A stretch of 64,000 nt of DNA, from positions 62,001 to 126,000 of the forward strand of contig NW_026728924.1 in assembly GCF_030272615.1 (NCBI RefSeq), given 5' to 3'. Position 1 is the stretch's first letter, and every line of letters starts with the position of its first letter. Shown here in pieces: positions 12,904-22,292 of this stretch. The DNA comes from Cryptomeria japonica. Taxonomy: Eukaryota > Streptophyta > Pinopsida > Cupressales > Cupressaceae. The position numbers and the translations under genes were made by a program. The notes under the pieces were generated by a model. That model made no database searches. It saw nothing but the letters and a program-made list of their open reading frames with translations, and was not told where the DNA came from.

Positions 12904-15900
12904 CCCCTACTATTCTAAGGCGGGTGGGCCCTACTATGAATAGGGCAACTCTAATTAGAGGAGGGCCCCTAGGGGTGGGTGGGAGGAGGAGGCTATGGGG
13001 CTTATAAATGAAAAGCAATAGTTCCTATTCTAGCCCCTTACTATTCTAAGGCTAGTGTCATTCTAGCTTATTTTAGCAGGCTTATGAATTTACGTTAGTG
13101 GGGTTGGGTGGGGGGCATAGTACATTTGGCGGATTAATGCCCCTACCCCTACCCCTATATTTTTCTGGGCTATAGGCTATGGGTGTGGGCCCCTCCTTAT
13201 CCCCTGCGCTGATTAATCGACGAGGTAGATAACTATTGTCAAGAGGGGGGTGGGGGGCATAGAATTAAGTTATTCTAGCTTAATCTAGCAGGTGCCCTAC
13301 CCCTACTATTTGAAAGGTAAAGGCCTAAACTATGGGGCTTATTAATTAAGAGGAAGGTAAGGGCTTCGTTTCACTCAAGCTAAGTCTCTCTACTAATGCC
13401 GGAGAGGATAAGAGGCAATAAACGATGCAGGCTCTGATGAACCATGGTTTTCCCCTTAGAATAGTAGGGCCCACTTCCAATTGGGTTGGTTCTCGCTTTT
13501 GATGGATGTGGCTTGCTTGGTCGAGGAGTGGAAATGAGAAACATCAACTCGAGCGGATCCAAGCCTCCCCTGGTTATTAGGGAAAAGATTCGGATGTGAT
13601 TGGTTCGGTGCGTCAGAATTTACAGGCATGCATGTTTATTCGACTGAATGGGGCACTACCATAGAATTGTAGGGGCCCCCCCTTCACCAGTGGATTAATT
13701 AAGATGTGTTTAGTTCAGTGCTTTCCGGTGAGAACCAGGATTTGAACATCTAGAACATCAATTGATCGCCCCTCGACCTCCCTGCACTCTACTTGTCTTC
13801 ATGCTACCGATTCCCCGGCAAGACTGCTTATCATCTCAAAGCCTCCCCTTGGAAAGCTGGGAATGGAAGGAGATTTCAATGAATTGATAGCTGGAACTAT
13901 GGGCCCACCCAAAGTTCCCCTACGGGCCGGGTGGGAGGCCCCTACAATAATCTACCTACCTGTGCATGCACGGGGGGGGGGTAAGGGGTGCTATTCGCCA
14001 GGGTAGTTTCTCTTGACTTGCAAACAGGATCGAGATCCGGTCACCAGTTCCGGTCTTCTCCGGCTTGAACCAGTTGTTAACGCCTTGTATTCTGCTGATG
14101 GAAGTAGAGTGATTTCAGATGCTGGGTGATGGGAAAAAAGCTACAACATTCGTCGATTTATGTCTTCAAGGTGTTCATCAGGGTGTTCATGGGGCCCTAC
14201 TATTCTATGGTAGGCGGAAGGAAGGTCGACTAAATTCAAGTAAGTAGGGCCCCACTAACTCCGACTCTTATGGCCGTAACGAGAATAATCCATCGGCATA
14301 TAGCTTAGAAAGTGAGCCAATCGACTACCAGAATTGGAATGGGAATTAAAGACCCAACCCTGTATCGCCCGTAGGGAGGGAAGAAAGAATGGATGGTTTT
14401 ATAAGAAGCTTTCTTTGTCTCAACCGCCCTACAATCAATCTCATTCTCATTTAATTATTACTAGGTCTAGGCAAATGATTGCGCAATAAAGGTACCATCC
14501 ATAACGAAACTTGCTAAACGTCAAGGAGGGAAGGAAGCATGACAAATCCCAGTGGCTAGTTATCTGGCTTGACTCGACCGCCCGGGAACCCTACCTACCA
14601 TAGAATTGTAGGGGCCCTCTTACTAATCAGCCTATTAGACCGATAGTTGACCGCATCTCGATTCTATACGTAACATGCCAACAACTATCTCCTCCCCCCT
14701 ACCCATGTGTAGTATAGAATCGAGAATAATCTAAAAAAGGCGAATAGTAGGGGGCCCTACTATCTATGGGCATGTTACGTATAGAATCGAGTGCAACCTC
14801 TAGCAGGCCCATATAATTTTAGGGCCTTCCCCTTACCCGAGGGTTGGGGTAGGGGGGAACCCTATGATTCCCACCCACCCCCCTTAGAATAGTAGGGGCC
14901 CTCGCGTCTCCTCCTCCCACCCCCTTCGCGAACAGTAGGGGGCAGCCACCCCCCGGGAGGTATATTATCATAGGGGCTGCCATTAATTAGCTTGCTAGAG
15001 TGACGGAAACTATAGTTCTATTCTATGCCCCTACTATTCTAAGGGGGGTCGCTTGAACAGTAACTCCAATTGGAGGGGGGTGGGCATGTGTAGTATAGAA
15101 TCGAGCCCTATTATTCTATTATTCAACTCTAATAATAACATTAGATTTATTTTTGCCGCCCTTAATACCATTAGCTTTTCACCCTGGGATAATATCCGTT
15201 CTAATATCCATCCTATCCTTTTAATAGATTTCTCAATAAATGTTGATGTTCTACTTTCCTTTTTGATTTCGCCTCACTCCTTCACTTTAGCACAGATATG
15301 GGACCCATATAATATCTGGCCTATCACATTGTGGGCCAGCGCCGCTTTCAATAAAGAGAGTCTACATCATTAAGAAACCGTTGCTCTTTCTTTGCAGTGA
15401 TCATTCCCTGTATGTTGCAGCTCCAACACATGATTACTCAGCTTAACCAAAAGCTTGATGGACAGATCTTCATTACAAAATACTAATCTACCATCCATTC
15501 TCCATCAGCAGCCTATAGCTCCCTCAACATCTTCCAGCAGCGTACTCAGCCTCTTTCGTAGCAATTCTATATAGTAGCTGCAACCCAGCATGGAGCAGTG
15601 TTATCGGGTTACGTCATAGAGTTTCCCACCTACTAAGGGCATGAGCATGAGGTCTTCTGCGAAGCACGCCCCTTACGGACTACGGTCGAATAAGGTAAAG
15701 CCCAAATCTCGGGCGCCAATATATGAAAATTATCCGAATTTGGCTAGTTGTGTATAACTTGTTTGACCTTCCTTTATCCGCCTATAACTTATTAGTTACT
15801 GATGAATTGAACAAGGACCTTTATAGGCGGACGGGTCAATTGATAGGTTCTGGGCCCTTCTAGGGGCTGACTTCCTTAGGTTGTGGGCCCATACTTTGAT

Positions 15901-16440
15901 AGACTGTTAGTTACCCGATAATATTCTGTCTCCCTTAACAGTAAAGGTCTTGGTTAGTGAAGGTCCTTGATCTGTCTCCCTTATCTTTAGGCAATCAAGA
16001 AAGCTTTATGGTCTTGGTTAGTTATGGAAAGTTTATCGTAAGAAAGAATACTTTGATCTAGTCTATCTGAACTAGATGGCTGAACTAGCTAAACTAGATG
16101 GTCGATCATTCCCAGCAATAGCTATAGTAAATAGTGGAAAATACTTGGTTATAAACGGTTTGAACGCTCAACCGACCATCGAGAGGGAGAGGAACGTAGT
16201 TGCGAAGCCCGACGCAATAGTAGGCGAGGTTCTTTAGACACGAAGACCTTAGGGAGAGGAAGGGCGGCGACAGGAGTAAGCTTCTTTCTAGTCACCAACA
16301 TTCATTATCACCTTCTTTCTCATGCCGATCACTATCCCGATCACTCAACTCCGAATCTTAACCTCGAGGATTTGGCTCTGCAGCTCGCAACACGGTCAGA
16401 ATATCGCTCTCTAGCACGCCCTTTCAAATAGTAGGGCAGC
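12904..16440. repeat. Dispersed short palindromic repeat family (CCCCTACTATTCTAAGG type)
   Basis: The core CCCCTACTATTCTAAGG or its complement, with a GGGCCC run attached, recurs at about 12904, 12926, 13034, 13300, 13452, 13658, 14191, 14596, 14742, 14878, 14931, 15027 and 16425. Both orientations occur, and the copy at 14742-14769 is itself a near-palindrome around GGGGCCC. The family is confined to the GC-rich block. Mobile short repeats of this kind are known from some gymnosperm mitochondrial genomes, for example the Bpu family of Cycas, but I cannot equate this family with a named one. Confidence 0.85.
14664..15096. repeat. Inverted and direct copies of a TATAGAATCGAG module
   Basis: ATTCTATACGTAACATGCC (about 14660-14680) is answered in inverse orientation by GGCATGTTACGTATAGAAT (about 14768-14787). 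CATGTGTAGTATAGAATCGAG occurs at about 14704 and again near 15084. The first pair could form a long hairpin enclosing the 14742 palindrome. Confidence 0.8.
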
Positions 16441-16655
16441 TCTAGGTCCGGAACTAGTAGACTCCGCAGATGTTGAGTCAGTTGGTTCAATCGATTCTGT
16501 TGATGGACGGTGACCACTACTGTAATAGGACATACCGCAGTGATGGAGACAACCTAAACAAGAGGGGCAACCTTATTTACTATCAGAATGCCGAGAGGCA
16601 GTAACCACCTTAACAGGCACCCTTCTATTTGAATAGCTTAGGAACATATGTAGCA

Positions 16656-16924
16656 TTAGCCCAAGAGGAGCCTACTACAATCTATTGTGACAACAATTCA
16701 ACCATTGCACTATCAAAGAATCATGTTTTTCACAAAAGGACAAAGCACATTAACACTAGATATCACTTCATTCGTGAGTTGGTGAACAATGGAGAGATAA
16801 TCCTACAACATTATAGATCAAAAGAGCAACTTGTAGATATATTCATCAAGGCATTAGCACAAAAACAATTTGAGTATTTAAGAGAAATTTTGGGCATTGT
16901 AAATATTGATGTAATTAGTTGTTG
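16656..16924 (+). pseudogene. copia RNase H, second part
   Basis: Copia sequence resumes with LAQEEPTTIYCDN and continues ALSKNHVFHKRTKHI, ending in the usual HYRSKEQLVDIFIKAL tail and a stop at 16922-16924. Joined to the part ending at 5571, the spacing between the NDLM and EEPTTIYCDN motifs is what copia normally has. The 11-kb block therefore entered without loss of codons. Confidence 0.92.
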
Positions 16925-16936
16925 ATAATAAAAATT

Positions 16937-16945
16937 AGGGGGGAG
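16937..16945 (+). other. Polypurine tract of the copia element
   Basis: AGGGGGGAG directly precedes the 3' LTR, the standard plus-strand priming site. Confidence 0.9.
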
Positions 16946-17210
16946 TGTTAGAAATCTAAATATAATTTCTACTATAGATGTCTGCCTATGTTTTTAGAAT
17001 ATTCCTTGTGATGGGTTATTGTAAATATATTTTTATTTTGTTTTGTATATGTCGGCTCTCTCATAGGTTCTAGAGTTTTCTTATTGCCTTTATAATATTA
17101 TATAAAACATATTGTAAATCATTTTTATGCAAGCAATACAAAAACCAGTTTTATTGTGTGCCATAGTACATTGGTATTGATTGTTTTTCTTCTGTCCCTG
17201 CCCACCTATA
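16946..17210 (+). repeat. 3' LTR of the copia element
   Basis: It begins TGTTAG, ends at 17210 (TA instead of CA), matches 143-395 and is followed by ATCCA. Confidence 0.93.
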
Positions 17211-17363
17211 ATCCACATATTTCACCCAACTCGCAATGTCCCTATTCTTAAATATATTCGTACAATGTGAATTTGATTTTAAGCAATTTTTCACTCCCAA
17301 TAATATGTGATGTATCTCGTTCACAACAGAATTGGCTTAATCATGGAGTGTGGTGGTTCTTTT

Positions 17364-17431
17364 TAATTAAGATAAGCATCCCGTTCCTGATTTCTCATAA
17401 TTAAGATAAGTATCATGTTCTTGATTTCTCA
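17364..17431. repeat. Tandem duplication, 34-bp unit x2
   Basis: Two units beginning TAATTAAGATAAG and ending TGATTTCTCA differ at a few positions. The rest of 17216-17549 holds nothing recognisable. Confidence 0.85.
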
Positions 17432-17567
17432 TCATGAATGCTGACATTGTAAAGCAATTGTTATACTTTTGAATACTGACACTTTCAATGCTAAAATCTA
17501 TAAAGTGTAAAGAGTGAAAATATGAAAAATTAGAATAAAATGAAGCATCAACATAATAATTTATCTT

Positions 17568-18491
17568 ATGGCATTGAGCTTTTCCCTTGTTTCTTATGGC
17601 ATTGAGTTTTTCCCTTGTGCTAAGGGGTTTTTTGTTGCCTCCTTTACCTCTAGTCTTGAGCGTGATTTGATTTTGGGAAAGCTTTGGACTTGGGGGGATC
17701 ACTCCCTCTCTATCAAGCCCTGGACTCTTTCCTTCAACCCCCTTACAAAATCCCTCTCTGTTTGTCTGGTTTGGGTCTGCCTGCCCAATCTCCCACTCCA
17801 TTTCTGGTAACATTCTTGTTTTGAGGCCATCGGTAACTCCATTTGCAGCTTCTTGAAGGTTGATGATGCCACGTTCTCCATGGGTCATTCTACATTTGCT
17901 TGCCTTTTAATTGATGTTGATTTATCTCTGGCCCTCCCTAGGGATGTGGTTCTTATGGTTGGAGATAGGCCTTGGACCCAACCGTTGGATTATGAGGGCC
18001 TCCCTTTTCGCTATCGAAGGTGCTTCTCAACGGACCACCTTGCTTCTGACTGCTTTTTGTCTCATTGCAAGGGTGCTGCTACTTGGTGGAAAGATGCTAT
18101 GGAAGATCACTTGACAATTAATGCTTCAGATTCTGTTTCGGTTAATTCATCACATGATGAGATGCCCCTTACTGCTGATGAAGGCTTGGTTGATATTACT
18201 ATTGTGGCGGATCCTTCCCCCTTAGCTCTTGCACCTGTTGCTCTTGCTCCTCACCTTCACTTTGCTCCTTGTGTTGGTTCTCTTGGTGCTGCTCCGCTGC
18301 AACACCTTGTTGCCGCTCTACATCAGCAGTCTGGCAGTGACCCTGCAAGGTCTTCCTCACTTGATTCTTCTTTGAAAGTCCCTAATGATAGTGTTGCATG
18401 GATGGTTGTTTGTCGTAGGAGGAAAGGAAAATCTAACCCCCTTTCCCAAGCCCCCCCTGGTCAAGTTCCGGGTTTTTCTGCCCCCTTTTGA
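17568..18491 (+). pseudogene. LINE ORF1-like protein (DUF4283 / zinc knuckle), one in-frame stop
   Basis: A single frame runs from the insertion border to 18491, broken only by TAA at 17808-17810. The N-terminal part resembles the DUF4283 domain of plant L1 ORF1 proteins (FFVASFTS, then VWVCLPNLPLHFW). A RxQPLDYExLPFRxRRC zinc-knuckle region follows with HLASDC. The first knuckle Cys is Tyr here. The C-terminal part is Ala/Pro/Leu-rich and low in complexity. ORF1 would bind LINE RNA. Lack of a start and the stop make it a relic. Confidence 0.75.
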
Positions 18492-18646
18492 TTTGGGTTG
18501 GGTTGTTGATGGTTTGACAGGTCAGTTTTGCCTGTCCGACTTTGTTCTTTTGGGATTTGCTCCCCTCCTGGTCTTTTTAATTTCATTCGCCTTTGGCTTT
18601 GTAAAGGGTCAACACCCTCCTTAACGCTTCTTTTTTTGCAATAAAA
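17568..18646 (+). mobile_element. 5'-truncated LINE insertion carrying ORF1
   Basis: The 18-bp direct repeat AACATAATAATTTATCTT flanks it (17550-17567 and 18647-18664), and its right end is A-rich (GCAATAAAA). This is the signature of target-primed reverse transcription. The insert is 1079 bp, holds only LINE ORF1-type coding sequence, and starts inside that frame, so it is 5'-truncated. The 28-bp start is duplicated (CTTATGGCATTGAG at 17565 and 17593). Confidence 0.85.
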
Positions 18647-18664
18647 AACATAATAATTTATCTT

Positions 18665-19836
18665 GGTGAAACTTAATATGAAAAAAAATGAGGGGAGTTA
18701 ATTCTCTTCATCTCCATTATAATATTATGTAAGATTTACGACTGAATTCAATTGATCTTCCATGAGTAAAATAGAATTTCAAGAACATACAATGCCCTAA
18801 ATAATTACTGAAGGAAACAAAAGTATCATGCATCATTGAATGTATTTGTTCAATTGACCTAGATTCACTTTTGTATTAGCCAATACAAAGTGTTTAGTTT
18901 ATTTATACAATCAAGTGAGCAGTTGAATTATACAGCGTGAATCATTAATATCCATGTACGGATGGAATCCAAGAATCACTTTAACTTCAGCTAAATGGGA
19001 AGTTAAGCTTAAAATGTCTGGAGGTGTTCACATCTTCTAGGATTACCGAAGGTGTATATATTATTGTGACATGCCAAAGACATAAGATGTTAGGGCTGTT
19101 ATTTTTGGTCCATCAGTGAAGTCTAATCTTTGGTTTTGTGGATGGCAAGAATCTTCTGCTCCAAGTCCTTAATTGTATTTTTAGATAGGGTAACTTGAAT
19201 GTCAGGGAGTGATTGTATTGTTGATAGGTAGCATGAAAGTTGGGGAGTTTGCTTGTTGGAAATTCCATTGGGTTAGGTTAAATATTGAAGTGTTATAAAT
19301 GACTTTTCATTTGTGCATGAAAAATGAAGATTATGGAGGGTCCCCTCTTGGATGGCTATTGAGCTTTTATCTTGAGAAAGAATGCATTGGTAATGTTGGA
19401 ATGTTAGGAGGTCTTGATCCACATCACCTGTGGATCACCTACTCTATTGTGTTTGTCAGATTTATTGTTTTATTGGAAGGGGATAAAACACTCCCTACTT
19501 TGATTACCTTATCTCTTAAATTAGATAAAAGGGTGTGACGGATTGTCTATAAGGACTCCCCCACTGCTTTGCCATAATCGCCTCATTGTTGGTTGTGTAT
19601 GAGCAATAGGATCAAGCAACCTTTTGGGAGGGAAAAGGAACATTTTCTATTAATGATATATGCATAGTCCTTTAAAATCAATATCAGAGACCGAGAGGAG
19701 CTTTGTAGCGAGAAGAAATTTGATGAAACTAGGGGGTTTGGGGGAGACTCAAGTCAGGCCTTCGATTGAAACGTGAAAGTTGTCCAACTAATTAAAGTTA
19801 AAAAAAAGAAAAGAGTTGGGAGAGAGGCTTCTTATG
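18665..19836. other. Intergenic DNA, nothing recognised
   Basis: AT-rich sequence. The longest open frame (19299-19538, 79 codons) has no family motif and no supporting signals. Confidence 0.6.
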
Positions 19837-19841
19837 TTCTT

Positions 19842-20628
19842 TGTTAGGGGTCCCACAGATACTGAGAGGGGGGGGTGAATCAGTATCTAACCGATGATTG
19901 GAATTTCTTAAGTTAAAACATGCAACACATAATATAATAGTGTACCGGTATGCAAAAAATGATGCAATAAACAGAATAAAGAATATCCACATGAAAAGTA
20001 CACCATAACACAAGATGTTTAACGAGGAAACCCGGTGTGGGAAAAACCTCGGTGGAATTTGTGACCCACAATATTCACTCATTGGCCAATAAGAGAATAT
20101 TACTTACAATAGGGGTCTGCACATGCAGGAAGGCCAACTGCCTAGAGCTTACTGCTCAATGGGAAGTCACACTGACTTACAATAAGGATTATACAAATCC
20201 AATAACTTGTACCGCTTTACAATAACATCTTCAATGCTAGATTCAGTACCGGTTCCTGCTCTGTTCTTTACATATACCCCTTGACCTATATTTTGCACAT
20301 TAAGTCTGCCTAATATTTTTTTTTATGCTCCTACATCACTATTACAAATGTCTACAATGATCTCCTTTATATATAAGAGTCATTTTACAATTTACCAAGT
20401 TGGCTTACAATAATAAACAAAATATTGTATAACAAAAATCCTGTCGGCCTCTGTGCCGGTATACTTCTTTCTTCTGTGCCGGTGCCGGTGTAGAGTGTGA
20501 TCTGTTGATGCCGGTGTAATTCTTTACCGATATAATGTCTTGCCGGTGCCATAGGATTGCAAGGTTGCCATCAATGACAAAATCTTCAATCACATACAAT
20601 GTCTCATTGGAGTGTGCATATGCCAACA
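19842..20628 (-). repeat. 3' LTR (787 bp) of the Sirevirus-like element
   Basis: It has TG/CA ends (plus strand TGTTAGG to GCCAACA). It contains the ACTGAGAGGGGGG-GTGAATCAGTATC phrase and the CCGGTG-rich part that recur at 52785 and, in diverged form, at 63388. Confidence 0.88.
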
Positions 20629-20643
20629 ATCTCCCCCTTTGGC
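20629..20643 (-). other. Polypurine tract, Sirevirus-like
   Basis: On the minus strand GCCAAAGGGGGAGAT abuts the LTR start. Two further purine runs of the same type lie inside, near 20724 and 20774. Confidence 0.85.
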
Positions 20644-20845
20644 ATTGATGGCAACACTCATGAGAAATTTCAAAAAGTGTTCAAAAGTGTGCAGTCCAAA
20701 AAATGTTACCAAAAAATGTGAGAGCTCCCCCTGAGCATATGATTCCTTTGTTTTGAACTTTCTCATCCCACTACTCCCCCTTTGGTATCAATGACAAAGG
20801 TTGTCAAGATGTCAGTATTGTTTGTAGTTTCATCTATCCATAACC

Positions 20846-21270
20846 TCAACCTTGTAGCTGGGTAGTTATAATCTGAAAAAGATCTCCCAAAATTAAGTTT
20901 GTACTATCCATAAACTTCTTATTATCCTTTATTGTTGTCTCAGTTCTCTTCACTATACCAGTGAGATGCTGCAAATGCTCTGTAGGTGTTTTGCTTCCCT
21001 GTGTTAATGCCTCAAAAATTTCCTTCTGCAGAAATGCTAAATAGTCCAATCTTGGACTTAGTTTAGATCTCAAATGTTTTGCCTTTTTATTATCCTTTCT
21101 TTCTCCCTTTCCAATTTGAGTAGTTCTTCCTCAAAATTTGCTATCTTGACAAAGTTGTCTGCAAGTCTATTTATCTCATCCCATACCTTGCTTATTTTCT
21201 TGTCAATATCTATAGTCAAAAAGTTTGTTTTACATGTATCTTTATACAGATTTTTGTATTCTTTCAACAA
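20846..21270 (-). pseudogene. Coiled-coil C-terminal fragment of the element's extra frame
   Basis: Two overlapping minus-strand frames (21270-21070 and 21073-20846) appear to be one reading frame split by a frameshift near 21075. The first is Lys/Glu-rich with heptad spacing (EEELLKLEREKERI); the second ends at a stop at 20846. The position, between the lost pol region and the 3' LTR, is that of the additional or env-like frame of Sirevirus elements. I recognise no functional motif. Confidence 0.55.
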
Positions 21271-21344
21271 ATTACATAGTTCCGGTAGAAGTGTGTCAAA
21301 ATCTCTATGTTCTTCAGTTTTCCTTCCTCTGTGATTTCATTTTT

Positions 21345-21528
21345 CTTCTTCTGTGCTGGTATACTTCTTTCTTTTGTGCCGATGCTGGTGTAGAGTGTGA
21401 TTAGCTGATGCCGATGTAATGCTTTGCCGGTATAATGTCTTGCCGGTGCCATAGGATTGCAAGGTTGTCATCAATGACAAAACCTTCAATCACATACAAT
21501 GTCTCATTGGAGTGTGCATATGCCAACA
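21345..21528 (-). repeat. Truncated 5' LTR end
   Basis: It matches 20453-20628 of the full LTR (GCCGGTGCCATAGGATTG, then the GTCTCATTGG end) and finishes in the same CCAACA. The other ~600 bp of this LTR are deleted. Confidence 0.88.
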
Positions 21529-21757
21529 TTCTTATGATTCTAAACTTGGCATTAAAAGAGAGACAACAACTAGAAATGGTATTTTTGTCAAAGAATCAAT
21601 GGGAGGGACTGTTCAGTGCTCCCTGGGGTGTTTTAGTTTCAGCCTACCTTGATTTGTCTTGTTTCTTTTGTTCCTTCGATTTTATGCCTGCATCTGATGT
21701 ATTTAAGCATCTTTTGATGTGGTGTTCATTGTTTGTTGTTGCTTTGCAGTCTTGTGT

Positions 21758-21895
21758 AGGTTTTATCAAATTATCACTCTTATTTTATAAAAACAACATT
21801 CAAATGACATTAAGATTATAAAAGTCAGGTTTTAGCAAATTATCATTATTATTTTATAAAAACAACATTCAAATGACATTAACGTTATAAAATGA
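21758..21895. repeat. Tandem duplication, 69-bp unit x2
   Basis: Two units starting AGGTTTTA and containing AAAACAACATTCAAATGACA differ at few positions. The flanks 21534-22292 otherwise hold no recognised gene. Confidence 0.88.
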
Positions 21896-22292
21896 TAGAA
21901 AAAAATTATAGTATAAAATGCTTTGAATCAAGATGATCCAAGTCAGTTAGGTCTTTGCCAAAATAAATCCATAAAGTTACTCTTTTAACTAAAGAAAACT
22001 AATAAACACATCTTAATAAGTTATACATATACAACTTTAGCTTAATTGACATTAAATTCTGTCTTATCCCATTGTTTTGGAACTACCCTGAAAATTAGCT
22101 TGGTCTTCTCACCCTTGCCCAACAACTTCAATGAGACCATTGTCCAAAGTTTAAACATCTTAGATTCACATAGTAAATTCCTCAAAGGCTTAATAACTAT
22201 TTTAATTGTCTTCAATTTTTTCCTTTTACGATTTTGAGGGGTGATTTTCTTCTATAATTTCTTCTAATCTTAGACCACCCTTCGTTTGACAG

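Larger units (their letters stand above)
5572..16655. other. Probable nuclear insertion of mitochondrial DNA (~11.1 kb)
   Basis: The block is visibly GC-richer (about half G+C in sampled lines, against roughly a third in the flanks) and ends sharply on both sides against copia RNase H codons. Its texture is that of plant mitochondrial spacer: many short direct and inverted repeats, mixed Y/R-balanced sequence, poly-G runs, no long open frame and no transposon signature. I did not recognise any standard mitochondrial gene, intron or tRNA. A GC-rich segment around 6050-6160 and the minus strand of 15110-15360 have coding-like texture that I could not name. There is no target duplication, which fits end-joining capture. 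A plasmid-like or other foreign origin is the alternative. Confidence 0.68.
143..17210 (+). mobile_element. Ty1/copia LTR retrotransposon, decayed, with two nested insertions
   Basis: The element has two similar LTRs (143-395 and 16946-17210), a tRNA-Met-type primer-binding site after the left LTR and a polypurine tract before the right one. The 5-bp sequence ATCCA flanks it on both sides (138-142 and 17211-17215), which is the expected copia target duplication. Gag, protease, integrase, reverse transcriptase and RNase H remnants follow in copia order. Stops and frameshifts are scattered throughout, so it is not autonomous. Two later insertions split it: a TIR transposon at 4247-5089 and an ~11.1-kb mitochondrial-like block at about 5572-16655. 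Without them the element would be about 5.1 kb, normal for the family. The LTRs differ at roughly 20 positions by eye plus small indels, so the element is old. Confidence 0.93.
19842..21528 (-). mobile_element. Deleted Sirevirus-like copia element
   Basis: A full LTR (19842-20628), internal remnants and the end of a second LTR (about 21345-21528) are flanked by TTCTT on both sides (19837-19841, 21529-21533). The sense strand is minus, because the polypurine tract lies right of the left LTR. A large internal deletion removed gag, pol and most of the 5' LTR. What remains is the region upstream of the 3' LTR, with repeated polypurine-like runs and a coiled-coil-rich frame as in Sirevirus elements. 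Confidence 0.85.

Noticed and set aside
13728-13765. tRNA-like 3' half (minus strand GTTCAAATCCTGG)
   Set aside because: The T-loop words are present, but the flanking stem does not pair and no anticodon arm or D arm fits.
15053-15373. 106-codon open frame in the GC-rich block as a mitochondrial gene
   Set aside because: The frame starts inside the dispersed repeat, and I could match neither strand to a named mitochondrial protein.
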